DNA from: CAZGOM01 sp964527265
GTDB taxonomy: Bacteria > Planctomycetota > Phycisphaerae > Phycisphaerales > Phycisphaeraceae
Length of the DNA stretch: 64,000 nt
Reading direction: 5' to 3'
Assembly (NCBI GenBank): GCA_964527265.1
Contig: CAZGOM010000005.1
Coordinates: 1 to 64,000 of the forward strand
The stretch's first letter is position 1, and every line of letters starts with the position of its first letter. Both the position numbers and the translations under genes were made by a program. Under the pieces are notes generated by a model that was given only the letters and a program-made list of their open reading frames with translations, searched no databases and was not told the origin of the DNA. Of the stretch, positions 43,230-51,153 are shown piece after piece.

Positions 43230-44557
43230 TCTGGACAATGGTGGACACATGGATTGTGCTGGCGGGGGTGTTGTGCGCGGTGTCGTGCGCGCTTCTGGGG
43301 TCGTTTCTGGTGCTGCGGAAGATGAGCATGATGGGGGACGCGATCAGCCATGCGGTGTTGCCGGGGATCGCGGTGGCGTTCATGCTGACGCAGAGCCGCG
43401 CGAGTTTGCCGATGTTTGTGGGGGCGGCGGTGGTGGGGGTGCTGACGGCGGTGCTGACGCAGTGGGTGTCCAAATCGGGCAAAGTGGATGAGAGCGCGTC
43501 GATGGGCGTGGTGTTTACGGGGCTGTTTGCGCTGGGATTGCTGCTGGTGGTGCAGGCGGCCAACGGGACAGACCTGGATGCGAGTTGCGTGTTGTACGGC
43601 TCACTGGAGATGACGCACTTTGATTCCGTGGCGGTGATGGGGCCCCGGACGCTTTTCGGTGTGGATTGGGATGGGGAAATACCGCGGTCAGTACTGATTC
43701 TTTCGGGTGTGTTTACGGTGAATTTGTTGTGCGTGATTGTGTTTTACAAGGAATTGAAGATCAGCTCTTTTGACCCGGCATTGGCGACGACGCTGGGCAT
43801 TCCCGCCTGGGTGATGCATTACCTCTTGATGACGCTGGTGGCAGTGACGACGGTGGCGTGCTTTGACAGCGTGGGATCGATCCTGGTGGTGGCGATGCTG
43901 ATCGTGCCGGCGGCGGCGGCGCATCTGCTGACGGATCGGCTGCCGGTAATGCTGGTGGTGGCGTGCGTGATCGGCGCGATGTCTGCCGTGCTGGGTCATG
44001 TTTTCGCGGTGACGTTGCCGACGGCGATGGGTTTTCACGACACGAATACGTCGGGGATGATGGCGGTGGTGTCGGGCGTGGTGCTGCTTCTGGCGGTGGT
44101 GTTTTCGCCATCGCACGGGGTGTTTATCGGGTATGTGCGGCGTATGGCGCTGGGGCTGCGGATTACAGAGGAAGATGTCCTGGGCATTTTGTACCGGGTG
44201 CATGAAGCGCGGGGGACGGGGGCGGATGCAGGCGTGATTAAAAGCGCACTGGGCGTGGGTGCGGTGAAGCTGGCGATGGCTCGGCGCAGGCTGACGGGGC
44301 GGGGGCAGATTTCAGAGCGCAATGGGGAGTTGATGCTGACGGAGACAGGGCGGGTGCAGGCGAGCCAGATCATCCGGACGCACCGGTTGTGGGAGAGTTA
44401 TTTATCGCAGTATCTGGGGTTACCGATCGACCATGTACACGCGCCGGCCGAGGCGCTGGAACATGTGCGGACGCCGGGCTTGGTGGAGGGATTGGCGGCG
44501 GATGTGGATGCGAGCCTGCCGGACCCGCAGGGGAAGCCGATTCCTGAGAAGCGGTGA
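43226..44557 (+). CDS. Second metal ABC permease with C-terminal DtxR-like domain
   Basis: 443 residues. The ABC-3 permease core is LLGSFLVLRKMSMMGDAISH and AVLPGIAVAFMLTQS. The C-terminal part (about 310-443) is a full winged-helix and dimerisation region: EEDVLGILYRVHEARGTG, LMLTETGRVQASQIIRTHRL, HAPAEALEHVRTPGLVEGL and DPQGKPIPEK, the last matching DPHGDPIPN of the repressor. With the previous gene it would form a heterodimeric channel. It is the last gene of the operon; no strong terminator follows within 50 bp. Confidence 0.92.
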   Translation: MIWTMVDTWIVLAGVLCAVSCALLGSFLVLRKMSMMGDAISHAVLPGIAVAFMLTQSRASLPMFVGAAVVGVLTAVLTQWVSKSGKVDESASMGVVFTGLFALGLLLVVQAANGTDLDASCVLYGSLEMTHFDSVAVMGPRTLFGVDWDGEIPRSVLILSGVFTVNLLCVIVFYKELKISSFDPALATTLGIPAWVMHYLLMTLVAVTTVACFDSVGSILVVAMLIVPAAAAHLLTDRLPVMLVVACVIGAMSAVLGHVFAVTLPTAMGFHDTNTSGMMAVVSGVVLLLAVVFSPSHGVFIGYVRRMALGLRITEEDVLGILYRVHEARGTGADAGVIKSALGVGAVKLAMARRRLTGRGQISERNGELMLTETGRVQASQIIRTHRLWESYLSQYLGLPIDHVHAPAEALEHVRTPGLVEGLAADVDASLPDPQGKPIPEKR

Positions 44558-44609
44558 GTGGAGTGGAGCTGGGATTTTTGACTGGGATTTAGAGGATAGG
44601 GAGCAGTTT

Positions 44610-44812
44610 TCAGGGTTTATGTGTGGAGGTGGGGGTGTTTTCTTTGGGGCCGACGGCCATCATTAAGAGGCGATAAGCGGCGTAGCTGAATTGGCCGCCG
44701 CCTACGGTGAAGATAAGCATGACCCAGCCGATTCGGAGTTGCAGGCCAAAGAAGACAAGGGGAAGGACCAGGAGCAGGAGCGCTAAGCCGCAGATGAAAT
44801 GTTTGATGTAAA
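44610..44812 (-). other. Out-of-frame membrane segment after the zinc-ribbon gene
   Basis: The frame one base back from the zinc-ribbon gene codes ALYIKHFICGLALLLLVLPL and then VFFGLQLRIGWVMLIFTVGG, ending with a stop at 44610. It makes a convincing two-TM hairpin and follows directly where the zinc-ribbon frame runs into a stop. It is probably the original C-terminus. Confidence 0.6.
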
Positions 44813-45088
44813 GGGCTTGGCTTCGTCGTCGAAGGAGCGGAGTTCGTTGCCGGAGGCGAGGCGCAGGGCATTGGCGTGGTTGACGCGTGTGCGGGCGGCT
44901 TGAGGGTCAACCCCTTGTTGAATGAGGAGGGCGATGAGTTCGTCAATGGTGGCGCCGTCGCCAAGGCGGATGGCGATCTGGGTGTCATTGAGACCGACGT
45001 TTTTTTTGGCGGGCATGGCCTTGCATGAGGGGCACTCAAACATTGCGCCTTGACGGTCTGCGCCACAGCTTTGGCAAAGGTCGGACAT
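44783..45088 (-). CDS. Zinc-ribbon protein, probably frame-shifted and truncated
   Basis: 101 residues from the ATG at 45088 with GGAG upstream. Two CxxC pairs (LCQSCGADRQ and FECPSCKA) form a zinc ribbon. A helical segment follows (IDELIALLIQQGVDPQAART). The last nine residues (TSNISSAA and stop) look unnatural. A -1 shift near AAGCCCTTT (about 44805-44813) would join it to a two-TM tail ending at 44610, giving a ribbon-plus-membrane protein like others in this window. It may be a mutation, a sequencing error, or a programmed shift; no canonical slippery heptamer is present. Confidence 0.72.
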   Translation of the reverse strand: MSDLCQSCGADRQGAMFECPSCKAMPAKKNVGLNDTQIAIRLGDGATIDELIALLIQQGVDPQAARTRVNHANALRLASGNELRSFDDEAKPFTSNISSAA

Positions 45089-45227
45089 GGTGGGCTCCGG
45101 AATGGTGGAATGACGGGGATGATAAAGCAAAAGGGGTGATTTGTGGGCACACCTGAGATTCGGCGCGAGGCGATCGCAATTGACGATTGGCTGGCGCAGA
45201 TATCAGCGGGGTCAAGGTGATTGGTTG

Positions 45228-45297
45228 GCGTGGCAGTTCATTTATGTCGGGAGAGTTGGGCAATTGGGAGCCGGCGGGACGCCGGCGCTCCCGGTAT
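45228..45297 (-). repeat. Dispersed GGGAGCG/CATAAATGAACTG repeat, full copy
   Basis: The complement contains ACCGGGAGCG, CGTCCCGCCGGCTCCCAAT and CTCCCGACATAAATGAACTG. It matches the plus-strand copy at 10773-10849 in order and spacing and includes a small GGCG/CGCC stem. Confidence 0.75.
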
Positions 45298-45375
45298 AGA
45301 GCCGCACAGAACGTCATGCACCCGGTGGTGTCTGATCAGAATCCGACCCGCGGCACTTGGAAATGAGACCCGATT

Positions 45376-47271
45376 TTATTTGTGGTCAGGCCAGGTGAGC
45401 TTGCGTTTGTTGACCAGAAACCAGTTGCGCATGAGGTCGATCTGGAAGGACATGAGGCCGGGGTCTGCCCAGACTTCAAAGCCGGGCATGTCGTTGGGGA
45501 GCATGGGTTTTAAGGCGTGCCACCAGCGTTTGTCGTCGAACATGTCGATGAGGGGAAGGTAGGGCTCGCCTTTGGGGTTTAAGAGGAATTCGAGGGGGCC
45601 TTCGTCGTGCCTGTAAAGGAGCCCAAGGGTGAGGGTGGAGCGGGGGAGGTCTGCGCGCATGAGCAGGCCGCGCAGGTTTTGATGTTCCTGGGTGAGGGGC
45701 TTTTCCAGTTTGTCGGGAGACTGCATGAACTGGCCCATGCGCAGGACTTGCTTGACGGCCCAGACATCTTCATCGCGGGCGCGGCGGTCGAGGAGTTCCT
45801 TTTGCACGCCGGTGAGGCCAGCGAGGAAGCCCCCGGACATTTTGGCGTTGTCGTTGTAATCCTTGAGAAGCTTGGCGACGAGGGCGGATTGGGCTTCCTT
45901 GTTCATGTTCTGCCAGGCGATGATGCAGGCCTGGTCGCGGATGAAGGCGGCATCATGGGAGAGGAGAGGGTAGATGTCCTCTTCCTGAATCGCGTCAGAA
46001 GCGCGGAGGGTGGCGAGCTTAATGGAGTCGGGAGAGTCGGAGGCTGGGCGGGCGTTGGTGAGGCGGCCGCGGGGAATGCCTTCGAGCGCGGCAAGGGTGA
46101 ACATGGGTTTGGATTTGGCGTCGTCGGGGAGGTCGCGCAGGGAGAAGCGTTGTGTCGGGTCGGCGAAGGCTTGTCCCTGGGTCTGGTAGCGGGTGTGGTA
46201 TGCGGCGCAGAAGAGCATGTTCCACACGGGCTCGTCGAGGGTGACTTTGTCGTCGCGCATGGCAGTGAGGTTGTCCATGGCGGAGATGATGTCCTGAGAT
46301 TGATCTTTGATGAAGGGGAAGGCAAGAGTGGCACGCCAGAGGAGCCAGGAATTGGCGGGCGAGAGTTGGAAGATTTCCTTGGCCGAGGTTGCGGTTTTGG
46401 AGGTTTTTTCTGAAGGTAACGAGAGACGGGAGAGCAAGAGCTGGAGGGTGGTGACGGTGCTGGGGTCTTTGCCGTGTTTGAGGGCGTAGACCGCGCCGGT
46501 GCGGGTGGCAATAGAAGTGGAGGGAGTGATGACAAGGGTTCGGATGGCGTCTTCTGCGCCTTTGGCATCGGAAACAATCAGGGCCCAGGCGGCGGCCTGG
46601 GCGACGGCGTCGGGAAGTTTGGCGAGGTCGGGGGGAATGGTGTCGGCGGCTTTAAGAGAGCCGAGCATGAGCCAGGCTTGCTGGGCGAGGATTTTGTTTG
46701 GGTCCTGGGTGCGTTCTTTGATGAGGGTGATGAAAGGGGTGGGGTTGTTGCCGGCGTGGGCCAGATCTGCGCAGGCGACGAGGGCGGCATAGCGGGCCTC
46801 GGCATCGGTATCGTTCATGATGAGGGAGACGAGGATGGCGACGGCGGGGTCGTCGGCGATATCGGAAAGCTCCCCGATGAACTGGGAAGCGATCATGCGG
46901 TTTTTGGGGTTGGGGTCTTTGGCGATGATGCCCAGCCAGCGGAGGTAGGTGTGGGCGGGGACGGTCTGGCGGTTCCAGACACCTGCGTAGTCGAGGGCGC
47001 GCATGATCTGGAGGAAATTGGCTTGGTCGGTGGTTTTGGCCATGAGTTCGACGGCGGCCTGGCGGGTGCCGGCGTCGCGGGGAGCATTTTTGATGATGTA
47101 GTTGAGGCCCAGCTCGCGGGTTTTGGGATCGGAGGAGGCGGCTTTGGAGGTGCGGTATTTGCGGGCCCAGGATGGGCCGTAGGAGGCGACAATGGGCATG
47201 CAGACGAGCGTGAGGGCGCAGAGGGCGATGAGAGCGTATTGGATGAGTTTGATGAGTTTCTTGCGTTCCAT
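45376..47271 (-). CDS. Membrane-anchored HEAT-like repeat protein
   Basis: 631 residues. A basic N-terminus and one TM helix (IQYALIALCALTLVCMPIVA, about 10-30) are followed by a long alpha-helical region with HEAT-like pairs (DDPAVAILVSLIMNDTDAEA RYAALVACADLAHAG as one unit, and GAEDAIRTLVITPSTSIATR). The C-terminal 130 residues contain conserved-looking PLIDMFDDKRWWHALKPMLP. The topology puts the repeats in the periplasm. They probably bind another protein. No named family is recognised, and the gene stands alone. Confidence 0.78.
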   Translation of the reverse strand: MERKKLIKLIQYALIALCALTLVCMPIVASYGPSWARKYRTSKAASSDPKTRELGLNYIIKNAPRDAGTRQAAVELMAKTTDQANFLQIMRALDYAGVWNRQTVPAHTYLRWLGIIAKDPNPKNRMIASQFIGELSDIADDPAVAILVSLIMNDTDAEARYAALVACADLAHAGNNPTPFITLIKERTQDPNKILAQQAWLMLGSLKAADTIPPDLAKLPDAVAQAAAWALIVSDAKGAEDAIRTLVITPSTSIATRTGAVYALKHGKDPSTVTTLQLLLSRLSLPSEKTSKTATSAKEIFQLSPANSWLLWRATLAFPFIKDQSQDIISAMDNLTAMRDDKVTLDEPVWNMLFCAAYHTRYQTQGQAFADPTQRFSLRDLPDDAKSKPMFTLAALEGIPRGRLTNARPASDSPDSIKLATLRASDAIQEEDIYPLLSHDAAFIRDQACIIAWQNMNKEAQSALVAKLLKDYNDNAKMSGGFLAGLTGVQKELLDRRARDEDVWAVKQVLRMGQFMQSPDKLEKPLTQEHQNLRGLLMRADLPRSTLTLGLLYRHDEGPLEFLLNPKGEPYLPLIDMFDDKRWWHALKPMLPNDMPGFEVWADPGLMSFQIDLMRNWFLVNKRKLTWPDHK

Positions 47272-47580
47272 TCGCCGTCCCTGGTATGGGTGTTGTTGGG
47301 GGGTGGTGAAGTCTAGCGTAACGGCGGGTGCGCAGTAGGGGTATGAATCAGACGTGCAGGTGGTGCGGGTGTTTGGGATTTTTTGAGAGGATTGGGGGTG
47401 GTGGGCAGAGGGAGCAGGCAGAGTTTTCTATGAGGCATTCTCTATGGATTTCCATGGGTGCCGACTTGGTCGTTGGGCTTATGGGGCGAGCGGTGGGGTG
47501 TTCCATTCACCTGAATCCAATTTTTTTGAAAGTGAGGTTACATTTCATGCTGTTTGATAGGACATGAGCGAGGGTGGACT

Positions 47581-47760
47581 TATTTTGAAATTTGGATTTG
47601 GGGTCTAATTATCGGCTCAAATGCGTGAAAAAACCGGTTTGAGAAGTGGAAGATTAATTTGTATTGTTTATCAATACGTGAATTTCATAATACTTAATAT
47701 TTAATGCAAGATGTTATGTGAACAACGTCTATGGACTGAATTCCGGGTGGCGTTTGGAAA
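47581..47760. other. AT-rich intergenic island
   Basis: By my count 60 of 180 bases are G or C, about 33%, in DNA that is otherwise about 60%. It includes CATAATACTTAATATTTAAT. It is part of the 730-bp gap between the HEAT-like gene and the candidate sRNA; from 47272 to 47580 I see nothing else. Confidence 0.7.
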
Positions 47761-47778
47761 GAAAACGAACCGAAGGGG

Positions 47779-47807
47779 TTGATTTTGCATGACGGTCGGA
47801 TTATTAT
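47779..47807 (+). promoter_or_regulatory. Promoter of the candidate small RNA
   Basis: TTGATT (47779-47784), a spacer of exactly 17 bp, and TATTAT (47802-47807): 4 of 6 and 5 of 6 to the sigma-70 consensus. The predicted start is near 47814, with no ribosome site or likely gene between it and the terminator. Confidence 0.65.
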
Positions 47808-47813
47808 TGTGGG

Positions 47814-47927
47814 CGTCTTGTCGAGCATTTGAAATTAGCCCCCCAACCTCGGATGGGTCTCCCCCGACTCAATCCGAGCACTCGCCCTCAGACAGTTCCC
47901 CCCCGACACTGTCTGAGGGTTTTTATT
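47814..47927 (+). ncRNA. Candidate small RNA with C-rich hairpin loops
   Basis: Predicted length is about 113 nt. An unpaired GCCCCCC (47839-47844) is followed by hairpin one (47848-47878: CTCGGAT plus GGGTC, loop UCCCCC, GACTC and ATCCGAG, 12 pairs with a bulged A). Hairpin two is the terminator, with a loop of seven C. The C-runs could pair with G-rich ribosome sites, as in the cuckoo RNAs of Alphaproteobacteria. Promoter, folds and terminator are seen; expression and function are inferred. Confidence 0.6.
47885..47927 (+). terminator. Intrinsic terminator of the candidate sRNA
   Basis: A 12-bp perfect stem CCCTCAGACAGT/ACTGTCTGAGGG, loop UCCCCCCCGAC, then TTTTTATTT. No plus-strand protein gene ends upstream within 3 kb, so it must serve an RNA made in this gap. 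Confidence 0.93.
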
Positions 47928-48064
47928 TGTGGTTTATTTTTTGCGTGTTGAACAAAAGAGTGTGGATGGTCGTTTAATTGTGTAGGAGAGTGTGATATTT
48001 TTGACACTTGCCGGGGGGTGTTCCCTCGGGTGGGCCGATTCATTTTTATGTGTTGAGGGTTGTC

Positions 48065-49462
48065 ATGTTGCACCTGTTGCCGGTGAAGCGTTGCGGGCGT
48101 GATGGTGTGAGGGGACTTTTACTTGCGGGGGTTTTGGCGGGTGCGGGGTGGTGTGCGGGCGCGGGGGTGTCATGGGCACAGGCGCCTGCGACGCAGCCTG
48201 CGAAGGAGGCGCCGGCCAAAGCCACCAAGGACGTCAAGGATGCGGCCAAAGGAGAGGGCAAGGCGGAGGCGGTGGAGGACAAGGACAAGCCTGTGGTGCT
48301 CAAGGCGCTGCCGATGAATATCCAGATCAGCGGGAATGTGCAGTTCAATGAGAACGGGGTGATGAGCGGGCAGAGCAACTATTTCAATGTAAGTTTTTTC
48401 CTTCAGCCTCCGGGGAACATGCCGATCCGTTCGATCCGGAATGTGAAAGTGCAGAAGCTGGTGACGGATTCCGGGGAAGATTTGACGACGGGCCTGCGTG
48501 AGCAGAACAGCGAAAATTTCCAGGTGCCGGAGGATTTGTTTCTGGCGCCCGGGCAGGACAGGGGCCGTGGGCGCAGCCGGCGGCAGATGTATGTGAACCC
48601 GCCTTTTCCCAAGAAGCCATGCCGGAAGATCGCCAAGCTGCAGGGGACGGCGGATATCGAGATGGCGCAGGGGCCGCTTAAGCGGGTGAATATCGGTGCG
48701 GTTTCGGCGGTGGATGGGAAGCGGATCAAGATCGAAGGTGTGGATGACGCATGGATCCAGCTCTCGATGGGCGACGAGGGGAACCAACGGCGTATGCAGG
48801 TGACGAGCAACGCGCAGACGTTCGGGAAGATCGCGCGGCTTTACTTTTTTAACGGTGACGGGACGCTGATCCAGAACCAGGGGTACTCGTCAAGTTACTC
48901 GGGGCAGGGGAGCGGGACGGTGACGCTGGGGCTGTATGGCCAGTTTCCGGAAACCACGACGGCTGTGCTGATCATCTACGGCACGAGTAAGAGCATGAGC
49001 GTGACGTTTGAGGGAACGGATTTCCCGATGCCGTCGATCTTTGCCGAGGGGAGCGATTTGTTTGACATGGTGATGAAGACGGAAGCGATAGAGGAGGGGT
49101 TTGCGCTGGCGGACATCGCTCCCAAGCCTTTATCGGTGGATAAAAATGCCAAGCCTGTGGTGGCGAAGGTTCCGGGGAAGGGAGCCGCGGCGGAGGTTTT
49201 GGGGTCGGCAGTGCCTGCGGATATTTCTGGCATGGATGTGGCGACGTTCACGCAGGAGGACGCGCCTGTCGACCCCAACAAGCCAGCGAAGAAAAAGCCT
49301 GCGGTGAAGAAGGATGCGGCGGCATTGGAGAAGGAAGCCAAGGCAAGGGCTGAGGCGGAAGCTGCGAAGGCCAAGGCTGGAGAGGCGGAGAAAGCAGCAG
49401 CGGTTGAAGTAGAGAAGGCAAAAGCAGAGGCGAAAGAAGCGACGACCAAGCAGGCCAAGTGA
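48065..49462 (+). CDS. Exported hypothetical protein with charged C-terminal tail
   Basis: 465 residues from the ATG at 48065 with GAGGG upstream. A signal peptide (GVRGLLLAGVLAGAGWCAGA) ends near AQA. After a linker rich in Ala, Lys and Pro comes a beta-rich domain (PMNIQISGNVQFNENGVMSG, SIRNVKVQKLVTDSGEDLTT, AVLIIYGTSKSMSVTFEGTD). The last 100 residues are a charged Ala/Lys/Glu helix (KEAKARAEAEAAKAKAGEAE). It is probably periplasmic. No family is recognised. It lies 138 bp after the sRNA terminator and is followed by a strong bidirectional terminator. Confidence 0.8.
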   Translation: MLHLLPVKRCGRDGVRGLLLAGVLAGAGWCAGAGVSWAQAPATQPAKEAPAKATKDVKDAAKGEGKAEAVEDKDKPVVLKALPMNIQISGNVQFNENGVMSGQSNYFNVSFFLQPPGNMPIRSIRNVKVQKLVTDSGEDLTTGLREQNSENFQVPEDLFLAPGQDRGRGRSRRQMYVNPPFPKKPCRKIAKLQGTADIEMAQGPLKRVNIGAVSAVDGKRIKIEGVDDAWIQLSMGDEGNQRRMQVTSNAQTFGKIARLYFFNGDGTLIQNQGYSSSYSGQGSGTVTLGLYGQFPETTTAVLIIYGTSKSMSVTFEGTDFPMPSIFAEGSDLFDMVMKTEAIEEGFALADIAPKPLSVDKNAKPVVAKVPGKGAAAEVLGSAVPADISGMDVATFTQEDAPVDPNKPAKKKPAVKKDAAALEKEAKARAEAEAAKAKAGEAEKAAAVEVEKAKAEAKEATTKQAK

Positions 49463-49488
49463 GGGGGTCGGGTAGAGCTGTGGCGGAA

Positions 49489-49524
49489 TGAAAACAGCAT
49501 GATCGCAAGATCATGCTGTTTTCA
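49489..49524. terminator. Bidirectional intrinsic terminator
   Basis: A 16-bp perfect stem TGAAAACAGCATGATC/GATCATGCTGTTTTCA with a GCAA tetraloop. The T/A tracts of the stem serve as U-runs on both strands. It lies between converging genes. Confidence 0.92.
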
Positions 49525-49541
49525 CGTGTGTGTTGAGAAGA

Positions 49542-49808
49542 TCAGCGTTTGAGGGCGGCTATAGGGAATGGCTGCCTGGTATCGGGGCAGATGACCCAGC
49601 CGGGTCTTGTTGGGGCGGGTTTGTAGTCGGTGAAGGGGTGTTTTTTGCCGGATTTGGGGGAGGTGAAAAGCTCCGTAGGTTCAGGTGTGTTGGCCTGAGT
49701 GGTGGGGGCAGGAAAGGGGTTGGAGGATTCCCACGGCTTGGCGTAGATAAGCGCGCCAGCCAGGAGGGCTAAGGCGACGAAAGCGAAGATAGCGTTGCGT
49801 TTATTCAT
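49542..49808 (-). CDS. Small single-TM protein, hypothetical
   Basis: 88 residues from the ATG at 49808. One TM helix or uncleaved signal (NAIFAFVALALLAGALIYA) precedes a short external part, FTSPKSGKKHPFTDYKPAPT and GWVICPDTRQPFPIAALK. It is 136 bp downstream of the riboswitch-controlled pseudopilin-like gene on the same strand, and a hairpin without a U-run (CCCCCTCCC/GGGAGGGGG, 49907-49929) lies between. It may belong to the same transcript. No family is recognised. Confidence 0.65.
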   Translation of the reverse strand: MNKRNAIFAFVALALLAGALIYAKPWESSNPFPAPTTQANTPEPTELFTSPKSGKKHPFTDYKPAPTRPGWVICPDTRQPFPIAALKR

Positions 49809-49944
49809 GATTGGCTGATGAGTTTGAAGTTTGCAGGCCAAAACGGATGCAGACGGCCATGCGGCTGAATGTCAGGTGAGTGAGCCAAAGGCTATTTTCA
49901 TCCCAACCCCCTCCCCGATAGGGAGGGGGGGAGGAAGTGTTGCA

Positions 49945-50796
49945 TTATTCGAGGTCGAGGAGGGAGTAATCAGTGAAGAACCAGCCGGTGCCAAGGGCGA
50001 TGTTGTTCCCGCCGTAATAGTTGTTGGTTGTGGTTTCCACCATCTTTTCAGAAGCGACATGGCCATCGAGCCAAGCGGCATTGGCAGTGTTGTTGTGGCG
50101 GAAATGGATGGCGGGAATCAGTTCGTAGGTGGGGACGAGCCCGGTTCCCACGACGTAGGTGGGGGAGTAGTGGGGTTCGACGAAGGAATATTCAATAACC
50201 ACTTGCTGGCCTGCATTGGTGTGGGCCATGGCGGTGTCGGCGAAGCCGACGGTACGAGCGGGATTGCGTACTTCGGAACGACGGGTGCATTGGTTGTAGG
50301 CGGTTTCTCCATACCCTTGAGTCCAGAAACGTGAGCCCACCCAAATTTGATTCATGCCGTAGCCTCCGCAACCGGCTTCAAATGAGAGTCCGCCGGGGTT
50401 GTCGCGTGTGACGTAGCGTGCCAGGTTTGGGCAGGTTTTAACTTGTCCACCGTCGCCAAGGTAGGTGGTGAGAGGGCCTTTGGTCGGGTCGAAGACGTCG
50501 CTCATGGAGGCGCGTGTACCGTGCCAGCGCTCCAGGTCATTCGAGTAGTCGTACATGGTGGCCGATGCGCGGACGTACTGGTCTTTGTAGTCATTGGCGT
50601 AGACATCCGTGGAGAGCATGACCTGTTTGAGGTTGGACATGCACTGGGCTTGTACGCCGGATTCGCGTGCTTTGCCCAGGGCGGGGAGCAGGATGCCGAT
50701 GAGCAGCGCGATGATGGAGACGACGACGAGAAGCTCGATGAGGGTGAAGCCTGGGTGGTTCAGGCGACGGTGGGGGGAGGGAATGGACGACAGCAT
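49945..50796 (-). CDS. Pseudopilin-like protein under cobalamin-riboswitch control
   Basis: 283 residues with AGGAG ahead of the ATG. The prepilin signal is G16 followed by FTLIELLVVVSIIALLIGIL, with the conserved E21. After the helix, GKARESGVQAQCMSNLKQVM is the planctomycete pattern, and NAAWLDGHVASEKMV is the late DGH motif. Prepilin peptidase would process it for export or assembly. Upstream on the same strand are a cobalamin riboswitch, a terminator and a promoter, so it should be expressed when cobalamin is scarce. A link to cobalamin uptake or B12-dependent metabolism is inference. Confidence 0.9.
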   Translation of the reverse strand: MLSSIPSPHRRLNHPGFTLIELLVVVSIIALLIGILLPALGKARESGVQAQCMSNLKQVMLSTDVYANDYKDQYVRASATMYDYSNDLERWHGTRASMSDVFDPTKGPLTTYLGDGGQVKTCPNLARYVTRDNPGGLSFEAGCGGYGMNQIWVGSRFWTQGYGETAYNQCTRRSEVRNPARTVGFADTAMAHTNAGQQVVIEYSFVEPHYSPTYVVGTGLVPTYELIPAIHFRHNNTANAAWLDGHVASEKMVETTTNNYYGGNNIALGTGWFFTDYSLLDLE

Positions 50797-50894
50797 GAGA
50801 GGCTCCTTGTCCCGATTCGCGCGGGACGATCCCTGAGTGATGGGTCACGTCTTCGCGAAGGGAATTGGATGCCGTGGAAGTGCTGTTTTCAGGG

Positions 50895-50924
50895 GATAAA
50901 AAACAGGACGAGCCAGCGGCGTCC
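50895..50924 (-). terminator. Terminator in the riboswitch expression platform
   Basis: On the minus strand GGACGCC-GCT-GGC(TC)GTCC, a 7-bp GC-rich stem with a two-base bulge, is followed by TGTTTTTTA. It lies between the aptamer and the pseudopilin-like gene, so it would end transcription when the ligand is bound. Confidence 0.8.
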
Positions 50925-50944
50925 CTTTCGCGAGGACACACGAG

Positions 50945-51140
50945 GTAACTCATCTGGCAGGTCTTCCGGCTCTGGATCTGACTCGTGTCACCTTCCCATG
51001 GGGCTCAACCCAAAGTGGCTTTAGACACGGGTGGGGTCGATTCTGGTCGACCCGCAATCCATTACGGCGGCGCGTCCGCGAGGGCATTTCACCCTGCTTC
51101 CCTTTTCAACCCTCATGCTTTTTGGACATGGGGGTCACCG
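50945..51140 (-). promoter_or_regulatory. Cobalamin riboswitch
   Basis: On the minus strand the class hallmarks appear in order: TTGAAAAGGGAAGCAGGGTG, AAATGCCC, GCGGACGCGCCGCCGTAATG, GCCACTTTGGG, ATGGGAAGG and the B12 box AGCCGGAAGACCTGCC (50956-50971). CTCAT near 51140 can pair with ATGAG near 50950 to close the aptamer (P1). It is followed by a terminator and then the pseudopilin-like gene. The elements are those of the adenosylcobalamin-type aptamer. Confidence 0.96.
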
Positions 51141-51153
51141 AATGAGGGGTGTG

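Noticed and set aside
44617..45150. 177-codon minus-strand frame overlapping the zinc-ribbon gene
   Set aside because: It is in a third frame and reads Pro/Ser/Arg-rich. The zinc ribbon and the TM tail are in the other two frames.
47789..47977. 62-codon frame across the candidate sRNA
   Set aside because: Its ATG lies before the predicted transcription start and has no ribosome site, and the frame crosses the terminator stem.
49907..49929. CCCCCTCCC/GGGAGGGGG hairpin as terminator of the pseudopilin-like gene
   Set aside because: There is no U-run on either strand. It may only separate the two minus-strand genes.
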